In this document: positions 36,363 to 44,548 of the stretch, piece after piece
Position numbering within the stretch: the stretch's first letter is position 1
How the letters are laid out: the number at the start of each line of letters is the position of its first letter
Source: CAZRDB01 sp964598695
Lineage (GTDB): Bacteria > Armatimonadota > Zipacnadia > UBA1398
Assembly (NCBI GenBank): GCA_964598695.1
Contig: CAZRDB010000004.1
Span: forward strand, 1-60,816
Direction of reading: 5' to 3'
Length of the DNA: 60,816 bases
Program-made: the position numbers and the translations under genes
The notes under the pieces: generated by a model
Told to the model about the DNA's origin: nothing
Seen by the model: the letters and a program-made list of their open reading frames with translations, nothing else
The model's database searches: none

Positions 36363-39224
36363 ATGCCCGCATGGATCGCCGCTCTGCTCGGACCGTCGGC
36401 CGTCGTGCTCTCTTCGGTCACGCCCCAACCGGCTGGGTGGCTGCTTCGAACCGACGACACGGCGCTGTTGCTCTCGGCCTCCGACCGTGGTGCCGTCGTC
36501 CGGAACCTCCAAGCGGTTGGCGATGGCTTCGACTGGACCCACGAGGGTCTCGCGGCGCCTCTGCCGGCATCCGTCGAGGTGGACGGGAAGCAGGTCCGCC
36601 TGGAGTGGACGCTCGGGCGCACCGACTGCGCCCCGGAGGACGGGACGGTCACGCTCGAGTACCGCTGCACCGCTCCCCAGCTCGTGTACCGCTCCCACTG
36701 GCGCGCACGGCCGGGCAGGGGCCCGGTCGAAACGTGGGCCGAGCTTGGGAACGCCACGGGGGCCGCGATCGGTGTCGGCTCAATCCCCAGCCTCTCGCTG
36801 CCACGGCTCCAGGCGCCGGAGGGGGCCACCGCCTACTGGATCAAGCGGGGTGCGAGCAACGCGAGCGTCGAGGGCGGAACCTACGCCGTACCCGTGGCGC
36901 CCGCCCTCGACCTCGAGTTGGTCAGCGACCCGATCGACGGCGCGAGTGCGGTCCCGTGGCTCGCGCTGCAGCAGGGCGAGCGGCGCGGCCTCTACGTCGG
37001 CTGGGAGTTCTCCGGCGCCGGCGGCATCCGCGCCACGAGCCGGGCCGACGGCGCCGTGGCTCTGGCGGTGGGCTTCCGCGCGGAGTTCTCCACGGCCCTG
37101 CCGGCAGGCGAGACGCTGGAGATCCCCCCCGCGTTCGTCGGATGCTACCGGGGCGGCGTGGATGACGGTGGCTACTCGCTCCACCGCTTCATCCTCGAGA
37201 AGCTCCGGCCGCCGATGCCCGCGGGCTACCCCGACCCGACCCTCGCCTACAACCTGTTCCTCGACGCCGGTGGGGCGCAGGCGCGGGAGGAGGCCGTCCT
37301 CCGCTGTGCCCGAATCTGCGCGGACCTCGGCTTCGAGACGTTCGTGCCGGACGCGATGTGGTTCCCACAGGTCGGAGACTGGCGGTGGGACCCGGCTCGC
37401 TTCCCGCACGGCGCCGAGGCCGTCGAGCGGCTCACCCACGAGAGCGGCATGAAGCTCGGGATGTGGTGCGCCTGGACCAATGCCGGCAACTCCGCCGAGC
37501 CCGGGGCGCTCAGCGCGCACCGGCAGACCGAGTGGTTCTGCGACCGGGTGGGCGACGACTGGCAGCCGGGCCCGTTCTGGGGCCTCCACCTCTGTCTCGG
37601 CTGCGACGAGGCCCGCGACTGGGCGATCCGGGAGACCGACCGCATCGTCCGCGAGTTCCGTCTCGACTACCTCAAGCACGACATCGAGCCGATCATCACG
37701 CAGTGCAGGCTGGCGGGCCACCGCCACACGAACGCGACCGACGTGAGCTACTGGGCGACGCTCGGTTACTACCGCGTGATGGACGCCCTGCTCGCGAACC
37801 ACCCCGACCTGGTGCTCGAGAACTGCTCGGGCGGCGGCCACATCAAGGACTTCGGCGCCATGAAGCGCGCCCACTACCTCGTCACGACCGACACCCTCTC
37901 CAACCTCCCCGACCGCCAGAGCATCTACGACTCGACCTTCGCCTTCCCACCGCTGTTGCTGCAGGCCTACACCTACGACAACTGCTACCCCGTCGAGGGC
38001 GACGAGCCGGGGCCGTTCCTGTGGCGGAGCGCCATGATGGGCGCCTGGCAGATCGACCCGACCGACGCGCTCAAGTGGGGCGCCGAGGAGAAGGCCGAGG
38101 CCAAGCGCGAGGTCGAGGTCTACAAGCGTTGGATCCGCCCTATCCTCCAGGATGCCAAGGTGCACCACGTCCTCCCGCGGCCCGACGGCACGAGCTGGGA
38201 CGGCCTCTTTCTGTGGAGCGCCGTCCTCCGTCGAGGCACGCTCTACGCGTTCCGTCCCGCGAGCGATCAGCCGGAGAAGACCGTCCGCCTCGCCGGCCTC
38301 GACGCCGACCGCAGCTACTGGGTCTGGAGTGAGGACGGCTCCATCGCCCCCGACCTCCGGACCGGTGGCGAGCTGATGGCCAGGGGGGTCACGCTCCGCC
38401 TGCCGACGCGTTACTCGTGCGACCTGGTCTTCGTCCAGGACAGCCGCGAGGGCGAGCCCGACGGGCTCCGCGCGCCAGGCGCGTTCGGCCTCCGCGAGCC
38501 CCGCGTCGAGGCGGACGCCTTCGCGACGACGGTCGGACTGCGGTGGGAGGCCTCTGAGGGCGCCCGCTCCTACCTTCTGCGCGTCTCCGAGCACGCCGAC
38601 CTCGCGAGCCCTGTGGTCGAGCGGCAGTCCGTGCTCCCCGAGTCGGCGTGCACGGGCCTCGAGCCCGGCCGCACCTACTACTGGTCGGTCAGCGCCGGCG
38701 GCTGGGGCGGAACGACCCCATGCGAGGCTGCGGGCTCGTTCGAGGCGCCCGGCCTCGCACCGACGCCCGGCGTGCGCTTCCTCTCCGCCTGCGAGTGGCT
38801 CTCGGCAACGGCCGGCGCCGACAACCCGGTGCGGCGCGACGTCAACTACGGCGGCAAGAGGCCCACGATCGGAGGGAAGGCGTTCCCCCGCGCGCTGTGG
38901 ACCCACTCATTCGATGACACGACCCCCGCCGACGTGGTGTTCGACGTCTCGGACGATACGGGGGACGAGTTCCGTGCCGAGGTGGGTCTCGACGATGCGA
39001 GCGGCGGAGGCAGCGTCCAGTTCCAGGTGCTCCTCGACGGCGCGCTGGCGGCCGCGACGCCGGTCCTGCGCCCCGGCGAGTGCCGGTCGCTCGCCGTGCC
39101 GCTCGAGGGCGCCCGCCGGCTGACGCTCCGGGTGCTGAACGGCGGCGACGGCTACTCGTGCGACCACTCCGTCTGGGGCTTCGCGCGGATCGTGGCGCCG
39201 GGAGCGGAGGACCCGTGCCTGTAG
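36363..39224 (+). CDS. GH36-type alpha-galactosidase with FN3 and NPCBM modules
   Basis: 953 aa. Clan GH-D enzyme that releases alpha-galactose or a related sugar. The first about 280 residues form the N-terminal beta-supersandwich; the barrel begins DPTLAYNLFLDAGG (about 290). Nucleophile Asp440 in DYLKHDIEPI; ENCSGGGHIKDF marks the substrate region; TTDTLSN with Asp510 is the likely acid/base. After a C-terminal beta domain come a fibronectin-III-like module (about 720-800: VGLRWEASEGARSYLLRVSE) and an NPCBM-type module (about 800-950: ALWTHSFDDTTPADVVFDVS). The start ATG at 36363 has GAGGGGGAG upstream; the N-terminus is only weakly signal-like. It is followed 91 bp later by a sugar ABC importer, so it may feed it. 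Confidence 0.87.
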   Translation: MPAWIAALLGPSAVVLSSVTPQPAGWLLRTDDTALLLSASDRGAVVRNLQAVGDGFDWTHEGLAAPLPASVEVDGKQVRLEWTLGRTDCAPEDGTVTLEYRCTAPQLVYRSHWRARPGRGPVETWAELGNATGAAIGVGSIPSLSLPRLQAPEGATAYWIKRGASNASVEGGTYAVPVAPALDLELVSDPIDGASAVPWLALQQGERRGLYVGWEFSGAGGIRATSRADGAVALAVGFRAEFSTALPAGETLEIPPAFVGCYRGGVDDGGYSLHRFILEKLRPPMPAGYPDPTLAYNLFLDAGGAQAREEAVLRCARICADLGFETFVPDAMWFPQVGDWRWDPARFPHGAEAVERLTHESGMKLGMWCAWTNAGNSAEPGALSAHRQTEWFCDRVGDDWQPGPFWGLHLCLGCDEARDWAIRETDRIVREFRLDYLKHDIEPIITQCRLAGHRHTNATDVSYWATLGYYRVMDALLANHPDLVLENCSGGGHIKDFGAMKRAHYLVTTDTLSNLPDRQSIYDSTFAFPPLLLQAYTYDNCYPVEGDEPGPFLWRSAMMGAWQIDPTDALKWGAEEKAEAKREVEVYKRWIRPILQDAKVHHVLPRPDGTSWDGLFLWSAVLRRGTLYAFRPASDQPEKTVRLAGLDADRSYWVWSEDGSIAPDLRTGGELMARGVTLRLPTRYSCDLVFVQDSREGEPDGLRAPGAFGLREPRVEADAFATTVGLRWEASEGARSYLLRVSEHADLASPVVERQSVLPESACTGLEPGRTYYWSVSAGGWGGTTPCEAAGSFEAPGLAPTPGVRFLSACEWLSATAGADNPVRRDVNYGGKRPTIGGKAFPRALWTHSFDDTTPADVVFDVSDDTGDEFRAEVGLDDASGGGSVQFQVLLDGALAAATPVLRPGECRSLAVPLEGARRLTLRVLNGGDGYSCDHSVWGFARIVAPGAEDPCL

Positions 39225-39315
39225 CGAGGCGAGGCCGCTCGTCTCCCGGTGTCCGCCGGCACAATAGGGGGGCTGCGGCAGGTCCCCCGCAGGGGTCCGC
39301 CGTAGGAGCCGGCGG
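39225..39315. promoter_or_regulatory. intergenic region before sugar ABC operon
   Basis: 91 bp. A CACAAT (39260-39265) resembles a -10 box but has no -35 partner. A small hairpin CCCC-GCA-GGGG (about 39285-39295) lies 20 bp before the start codon. Either read-through from the GH36 gene or a weak promoter is possible; nothing else seen. Confidence 0.25.
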
Positions 39316-40860
39316 GTGAAGTCAAAGGCCGAATCGGTCGCTGCCCCCGAGGCAGAGCTTCTGTGTCTCACCGGGGTCACGAAGTCGTTCGGGGGCGTCC
39401 ATGCCCTCCGAGGCGTCGATTTCCATCTCCGGCGCGGTGAAGTCCACGCCCTCGTGGGCGAGAACGGCGCCGGCAAGTCGACGTTGATGAAGATCCTGGC
39501 CGGCAACCACCGGGCCGACGCCGGCCAGGTGGCCCTCGAGGGTCGCGTGCGCCACTTCGACGCGCCCCGAGACGCCCAGAGCGCCGGGATCGCGATCGTC
39601 CACCAGGAGTTGTCGCTCGTCCCCGACCTCACGATCGCCGAGAACATCTTCGCCGGCCGGGAGCCGACCCGCGCGCTGGGCTTCGTCGACCGCGCGAAGC
39701 TCCACGCGGGGGCGCGCGAGGCGCTTGCGCAGCTCGGACTGCACCTGCCGACCGACTCGCTGGTCCGCCACATCGACGTGGCGATGCGCCAGATGGTCGA
39801 GATCGCCAAGGCGATCTCGCTCGACTGCAAGGTCCTCATCCTCGACGAGCCCACCTCGGCTCTCACCGACCGGGAGACGGCCCTCCTCTTCCAGGTCATC
39901 CGACGGCTGCGGGAGCGCGGCGTGGGGGTCATCTACATCAGCCACAAGCTCGGCGAGGTCTTCGAGATCGCCGATCGGGTGACCGTGCTGCGCGATGGGC
40001 AGCTCGTGGGCACCGTCGAGACGACGGAGGTCACGCCCGACGACATCGTGCGCATGATGGTCGGACGCGAGCTGAGCAACCTGTTCAACGAGAAGGGTCG
40101 GGCGCCCGGCGAGGTCGTGCTCGAGGTCAAGGGCCTCACCCGCGAACCTGCGTTCCGCGATGTCAGCTTCTCGCTCCGCGCGGGCGAGATCACGGGTCTC
40201 GCCGGGCTGGTCGGCGCGGGACGGACGGAGGTCGCGCGCGCCCTCTTCGGCGTCGACCGGCCGGATGCGGGCGAGGTCCTCCTCGCCGGCAAGCCGCTGC
40301 GCGCCCGCTCGCCCGAGGAGGCGATCGCGCACGGCATCGCCTACCTGCCGGAAGACCGCAAGGAGCAGGGGCTGTTCCTCGAGATGTCGGTCCGGGCCAA
40401 CGTCGTCGCCGCCTCGCTCCGCGAGCACGCGCGCAACGGCTTCCTGAGCCCCGCGGCCCAGGACCGGACCGCCGAGCGAATGCGGGAGCGCATGCGCATC
40501 AAGACCAGCTCGGTCGAGGCGCCGGTTGACAGCCTCTCGGGCGGCAACCAACAGAAGGTGCTCTTCGGCAAGTGGCTGGCGCGGGAGCTGAAGGTCTTCC
40601 TCGTCGACGAGCCGACCCGCGGCATCGACGTCGGCGCCAAGAGCGAGGTCCACGCCCTCCTGCGCGAGCTGGCCGACAGCGGCGTGGCCGTCCTGGTCAT
40701 CTCCTCCGAGCTGCCCGAGGTGATCGGCGCCGCCGACCGCGTTCTCGTGATGCACGAGGGCCGGCTCGTGGGCGAGGTCGGTCCCGCGGAGATGACCGAG
40801 GAGAGCATCATGATGCTCGCCGCCGGGCGAGCGAAGGAGGACACCGAGCGTGTCGGCTGA
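39316..40860 (+). CDS. sugar ABC transporter ATP-binding protein (RbsA/MglA-like)
   Basis: 514 aa, GTG start with AGGAG upstream. Energises import of a monosaccharide. Tandem ABC domains typical of CUT2 importers: Walker A GENGAGKST at about 48-56, signature-type region RQMVEIAKAIS and Walker B VLILDEPTSALTDRET in the first half; the second half has the degenerate A-loop VGAGRTEVARAL, SLSGGNQQKVLFGKWLA and VFLVDEPTRGIDVGAKSEV. The permease gene start overlaps the last 11 bp. Order here is ATPase, permease, binding protein. Confidence 0.95.
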   Translation: MKSKAESVAAPEAELLCLTGVTKSFGGVHALRGVDFHLRRGEVHALVGENGAGKSTLMKILAGNHRADAGQVALEGRVRHFDAPRDAQSAGIAIVHQELSLVPDLTIAENIFAGREPTRALGFVDRAKLHAGAREALAQLGLHLPTDSLVRHIDVAMRQMVEIAKAISLDCKVLILDEPTSALTDRETALLFQVIRRLRERGVGVIYISHKLGEVFEIADRVTVLRDGQLVGTVETTEVTPDDIVRMMVGRELSNLFNEKGRAPGEVVLEVKGLTREPAFRDVSFSLRAGEITGLAGLVGAGRTEVARALFGVDRPDAGEVLLAGKPLRARSPEEAIAHGIAYLPEDRKEQGLFLEMSVRANVVAASLREHARNGFLSPAAQDRTAERMRERMRIKTSSVEAPVDSLSGGNQQKVLFGKWLARELKVFLVDEPTRGIDVGAKSEVHALLRELADSGVAVLVISSELPEVIGAADRVLVMHEGRLVGEVGPAEMTEESIMMLAAGRAKEDTERVG

Positions 40861-41974
40861 GAGCGAACGGTCCCCCGAGCCCAAGGAGGCGGGAGCGCCT
40901 ACGACGCCGCCGAGGGCCACGGGATGGCGTAGGGTTCTGCGGCAGCGCGAGGTGATGACCCTCGGGTTGATCGTGCTGGCCGCGTTCGTTTTCCACATGC
41001 TCACCCTCTCGTCGCGGCCCGAGACCTGGCCCTCGATGTTCGGCAACACCTCCCATCTGTTGACCTTCATCGTGCCGCTGTCGTCCGACGCGATCGTGAC
41101 CGTGGGGATGCTGTTGGTCATCCTGGGCGGCGGCTTCGACCTCTCGGTCGGCAGCGTCCTCGCTCTCTCGGAGATCGCCGCGGCCGCGATCCTCAAGCAC
41201 TTCTACGACGCCGACGCCGGCGTACTGCCGGGCCACGCGATCCCCCTCGCGTTCGCGGGGGGCGTGGGCGTGGGCTGCGCGACCGGCACGGTCAACGCCT
41301 TCGTCGTCACCCGGTTCGGGGTGAACCCCCTCATCGCGACCCTCGGCACCATGAGCGTCGCCCGCGGCCTGGCGAAGTGGGTCGTCTCCAAGTACGGCGT
41401 CCTGACCCAGCTCCCGCCGCAGTTCACCGGGATCGGGCAGAAGGCGTGGGAGTTCGGCCAGAAGTCGGCGGAGCAGGGCGGCGGCCCGGCCTACCAGCTC
41501 TCGGGCTACCAGATCTTCTTCATCGCGGTCGCGGTGATCGTCGTGGGGGACATCGTGCTCCGCCACAGCCGCTGGTTCCGCCAGATCTACTACGTCGGCG
41601 GCAACGAGACGGCCGCGCGCCTCTCGGGCATCAACGTCGAGCGGGTCCGGGGCGTCACCTACATCCTGTGCGGCAGCCTCGCCGGCCTGGCCGGGGTGCT
41701 CTCGTGCGCGAAGTACGGCGCGGCGAACGGGGATTCCGGCATGGGCCTCGAGCTGCAGGCCATCGCCGGGTGCGTCATCGGCGGCGCCAGCCTCGCCGGC
41801 GGCGTGGGCACGGCGCTCGGCGCGGTGCTCGGCTGCGCGATGATGATCGTGGTCTACAAGGGCCTGGTCTGCTGCGATGTCGACCCCACGCTGCAGCACG
41901 TGGCCCGCGGTCTGGTGCTCGTGGCCGCCGTCACGCTCGACATGTGGGTCGTCCGGCGCAGGAAGAACCGCTAG
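40850..41974 (+). CDS. sugar ABC transporter permease (RbsC-like)
   Basis: 374 aa, GTG start inside the ATPase gene (11-bp overlap). CUT2-type permease with about eight to ten membrane segments from residue 35 on. Signature LVILGGGFDLSVGSVLALSEI matches the GGIDLSVGS motif of RbsC/AraH-type proteins; then GTGTVNAFVV-like GCATGTVNAFVVTRFG, LIATLGTMSVARGLA, YVGGNETAARLSGINVERV and CVIGGASLAGGVGTALGAVLGC. A long soluble N-terminal tail of about 30 residues and an extra loop (about 185-220) are mild oddities. The binding-protein gene follows after a 59-bp gap with a hairpin. Confidence 0.94.
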   Translation: MSAESERSPEPKEAGAPTTPPRATGWRRVLRQREVMTLGLIVLAAFVFHMLTLSSRPETWPSMFGNTSHLLTFIVPLSSDAIVTVGMLLVILGGGFDLSVGSVLALSEIAAAAILKHFYDADAGVLPGHAIPLAFAGGVGVGCATGTVNAFVVTRFGVNPLIATLGTMSVARGLAKWVVSKYGVLTQLPPQFTGIGQKAWEFGQKSAEQGGGPAYQLSGYQIFFIAVAVIVVGDIVLRHSRWFRQIYYVGGNETAARLSGINVERVRGVTYILCGSLAGLAGVLSCAKYGAANGDSGMGLELQAIAGCVIGGASLAGGVGTALGAVLGCAMMIVVYKGLVCCDVDPTLQHVARGLVLVAAVTLDMWVVRRRKNR

Positions 41975-41980
41975 AGGGAG

Positions 41981-42008
41981 GTCGCCGAGCCGCGCCGGGC
42001 CCGGCGAC
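41981..42008 (+). other. intercistronic hairpin between permease and binding-protein genes
   Basis: GTCGCCG (41981-41987) pairs with CGGCGAC (42002-42008), and the loop contains a further self-complementary GCCGGGC-like core. It lies 26 bp before the binding-protein start. Such hairpins in ABC operons often stabilise the binding-protein segment of the mRNA; here that is inference. Confidence 0.45.
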
Positions 42009-42033
42009 CCGCCTGAGGAGGGATACGGGTCTG

Positions 42034-43260
42034 ATGAAGCGGAGCATGGTGTGGTCGTTGTCACTACTGGTGTGTGTCGGGATCCTGCTGGGCTGCATGA
42101 GCCTGGCGGGCTGTCCCAAGAAGGAGGCCGCCACGCCGGCGGGTCCGGCGGCCGGCGCCGGTGGCGCCACGGCGGGCGCGGGCGGCGCCGCCGCCCCCAC
42201 GAAGGCGTCGTCGGATGAGAAGTACTACTGCATCGGGATCTCGACCGGCGCCGAGTACTGGGGCGCGACGAAGGTGGGCATGAAGGACGCCGCCGAGGAG
42301 CTGGGCGTCCAGCAGGAGTTCCAGGGGCCGTCGGACCAGAACCCGGCGAATCAGTCGGACACGATGGATCAGATCATCGCGCAGAAGCCGGCCGGCATCC
42401 TCATCGCCCCCGGGAGCCCGGACGTACTCACGCCGATCATCGACAAAGCGATCGCGGCGGGCATCCCGGTGATCTGCATCGACACCGACGCGCCGAAGGC
42501 GAAGCGGATCGCCTACTTCGGCACCGACAACTACAACGCCGGCCGCAAGGGCGCCGAGATCCTCGCCCGCCTCCTCGAGGGCAAGGGCGATGTGGCCATC
42601 TCGAGCCGACCGGGCCAGTGGAACCTCGATGAGCGCGTCCGGGGCTACAAGGAGTACTTCGCCGAGAAGGCCTCCGGCGTGAACGTCGTGCAGGTGATCG
42701 ACGATGAGACCAAGCAGGAGGTCGGCGAGAAGCAGTCGGCCTCGGTGCTCACGAGCCACCCCGACCTTGCGGGCTTCGCGGGCGTCAACGCCGTGAGCGG
42801 ACTCGGCATCGCCTCGGCCGTCCGCAGCCAGGGCAAGATCGGCAAGGTCAAGGTCGTCGCCATGGACGGCGACACGGGCATCCTGAGCCTGATCGAGGAG
42901 GGCATCGTCGACGCCTCGATCGCCCAGCGGCAGTACTGGATGAGCTACATCGGCCTGATGTACCTCTACGGCCTCAACCACGGCTTCTTCGCGAAGCCGG
43001 GCGAGGGCGCCAAGCTCGGACTCCCAGAGGTGCCGGGGGAGATCGACACCACGGTCGTCGAGGTCAACAAGGACAACCTCGCGTCCTTCCGCACGCCCAG
43101 CCAGGGCGCCAAGGAGACCCTCCCCGAGGTCTACAAGAAGACCATGGAGGTCCTCCGCAAGGGCACGCCGATGAAGGCGGCCGAGTTCGAGGCCTTCGTC
43201 GGGGGCAAGGCCACCGGTGAGGCGCCGGCCGCCAGGACCGAGAGCGCGCCCAAGAGCTAG
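42034..43260 (+). CDS. sugar-binding lipoprotein (RbsB-like, Peripla_BP_4)
   Basis: 408 aa. Captures a sugar for the preceding importer. The signal region contains two possible lipoboxes, ILLGC and SLAGC; the second, followed by PKKEA, seems the better fit. An Ala/Gly/Thr linker of about 40 residues precedes the type I periplasmic-binding fold: YYCIGISTGAEYWGATKVGM, DTMDQIIAQKPAGILIAPG, GIPVICIDTDAPKAKRIAYFGTDNYNAGRKGAEIL, VVAMDGDTGILSLIEEG, VDASIAQRQYWMSYIGLMYL. The ligand is not predictable from sequence; ribose-like or xylose-like sugars, galactose included, are candidates. ATG at 42034 preceded by GAGGAGGG. Confidence 0.92.
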   Translation: MKRSMVWSLSLLVCVGILLGCMSLAGCPKKEAATPAGPAAGAGGATAGAGGAAAPTKASSDEKYYCIGISTGAEYWGATKVGMKDAAEELGVQQEFQGPSDQNPANQSDTMDQIIAQKPAGILIAPGSPDVLTPIIDKAIAAGIPVICIDTDAPKAKRIAYFGTDNYNAGRKGAEILARLLEGKGDVAISSRPGQWNLDERVRGYKEYFAEKASGVNVVQVIDDETKQEVGEKQSASVLTSHPDLAGFAGVNAVSGLGIASAVRSQGKIGKVKVVAMDGDTGILSLIEEGIVDASIAQRQYWMSYIGLMYLYGLNHGFFAKPGEGAKLGLPEVPGEIDTTVVEVNKDNLASFRTPSQGAKETLPEVYKKTMEVLRKGTPMKAAEFEAFVGGKATGEAPAARTESAPKS

Positions 43261-43282
43261 CCATCGACCGACGCGCGTGTCC

Positions 43283-43317
43283 GCGCCGCCCCGGCCGCCT
43301 CGGCGCCGGGGCGGCGC
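43283..43317. terminator. strong GC hairpin between convergent genes
   Basis: GCGCCGCCCCGG and CCGGGGCGGCGC form a perfect 12-bp stem with an 11-nt loop, in the 68-bp gap between the binding-protein gene stop (43260) and the stop of the reverse AKR gene (43329). On the plus strand TCT-GT follows; there is no long T-run, as often in such G+C-rich genomes. A bidirectional terminator is the best reading. Confidence 0.75.
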
Positions 43318-43328
43318 TCTGTACGGCC

Positions 43329-44378
43329 CTACGGAGCCGCCTCGTACAGCTCCACCGCCGCGCGCATGCGGGCCGGTACGTCGACGCCGAAGGGGCAGCG
43401 GGAGAGGCACTCGCCGCACGCGACGCACGCCGAGGCCGGCACCGCGAGCGCGGCGTACCACGCGCGGATGCCGTCATCGATCTGCCCCATCTCGCCGACG
43501 TCCGCGCGGAGGATCGTCTGGCCGATGTCGAGCCCCTGGGGACAGGGCATGCAGTGGTTGCAGTAGGTGCACAGGCCGGCGAAGGTCTCCGGCAGGCCCG
43601 CGCGCGCGGCGGAGAAGTCGCGCTCCTCCGCGCCGGCCTCGAGGTACCGCAACGACTCCCGGAGCTGGTCGACGTCCCGCACGCCGACCAGGGCCATGGA
43701 GACATCCTGTGCGAGCGTGTAGGCGAGGCACTGGACCGGCGTGATGCCCGTCGGCTTGCCTCCTCGGCTCAACAGGCGTCCGCCGTGGAACGGCTTCATC
43801 GCGATCAGGCCCACCCCGGCCGCGCGGCAGGCCGCGACGACGCGGGGCAGCACCGTGTCGAGGTGGGTGAGAAGACTCAGGCCGACCATCTGCACATCGA
43901 CCATGCCGCTCTCGGCAGCAACGAGCTGGATAGCGGGGCTGTGGCCGGAGATGCCGACGTAGCCCACGCGGCCGTCGGCGCGCAGATCCTCGAGCGCGTC
44001 GAGCGAGCGGAGCACCCAGTTGTCCCACGACCACTGGTCGTCGATGATCTGGAGCATCGCCCCGTCGGCCCGCCCCCCGAGTCGCTCCAGCACCGCCTCG
44101 AACTCGCGTCGGGCCTCCTCGATACTGGGGGCGCGCCCCCAGTGCGCGGTGACCAGGAACCGCTCGCGGTGCGGACGCAGCGCGGGGGCGAGTTCCTCCC
44201 AGTAGGCCGCGTTGTGGGTCAGCGGGTTCGGGAAGACCGCATCGAGGTAGTTCATGCCCGCGTCGGCGGCTGCCCCGAGCACGGCGTCGATCGCGCGGCG
44301 ATCGGGCTCGAAGTGCTCCCCTCCCAACCCCAGTGCTCCGACCTCGTGACCGGTGCGTCCGAGCGGCCTGCGCTCCAT
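43329..44378 (-). CDS. aldo/keto reductase homologue with ferredoxin tail, tetrad lost
   Basis: 349 aa, ATG at 44378 with AGGGAG upstream. The barrel is AKR-like (MERRPLGRTGHEVGALGLGGEHF, VGYVGISGHSPAIQLVA, VGLIAMKPFHGGRL, VSMALVGVRDVDQLRESL), and the C-terminus has CTYCNHCMPCPQGLDI and CVACGECLSRCPFGVDV, ligands for iron-sulfur clusters. But where AKRs have D-x4-Y (DTAxxYG), this has YLDAVFPNPLTHNAAY with no Tyr at the usual place; the Lys strand reads FLVTAHWGRAP and the His strand MLQIIDDQWSW. So the catalytic Tyr, Lys and His all seem absent. It may be a redox or regulatory protein rather than a reductase. It is divergent from araF. Confidence 0.83.
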   Translation of the reverse strand: MERRPLGRTGHEVGALGLGGEHFEPDRRAIDAVLGAAADAGMNYLDAVFPNPLTHNAAYWEELAPALRPHRERFLVTAHWGRAPSIEEARREFEAVLERLGGRADGAMLQIIDDQWSWDNWVLRSLDALEDLRADGRVGYVGISGHSPAIQLVAAESGMVDVQMVGLSLLTHLDTVLPRVVAACRAAGVGLIAMKPFHGGRLLSRGGKPTGITPVQCLAYTLAQDVSMALVGVRDVDQLRESLRYLEAGAEERDFSAARAGLPETFAGLCTYCNHCMPCPQGLDIGQTILRADVGEMGQIDDGIRAWYAALAVPASACVACGECLSRCPFGVDVPARMRAAVELYEAAP

Positions 44379-44548
44379 GCCGGTGCTCCCTTCGGTATTC
44401 CCACACGTTTGTTTGTATCGGCAGGCGACGATGGTGCCACACGCCGGGCCGGCTGTCCACCGCCCGGGCCGCGGTGGTGGGAGGTCCCCACCCCACCCCG
44501 CCGGAAACAGCCTCTTCCGACACGTCACTCCCTGGGAGGCCACACACA
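44379..44548. promoter_or_regulatory. divergent promoter region, AKR homologue and araFGH
   Basis: 170 bp. An AT-rich island ACACGTTTGTTTGTATCGG (44403-44421) stands out in this G+C-rich DNA and contains direct GTTT repeats. On the minus strand it reads GATACAAACAAACG, which could supply a -10 (GATACA or TACAAA) for the AKR gene. For araF no good hexamer pair is seen. An arabinose-responsive regulator might bind here, but no AraR/AraC gene is in the window. Confidence 0.4.
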
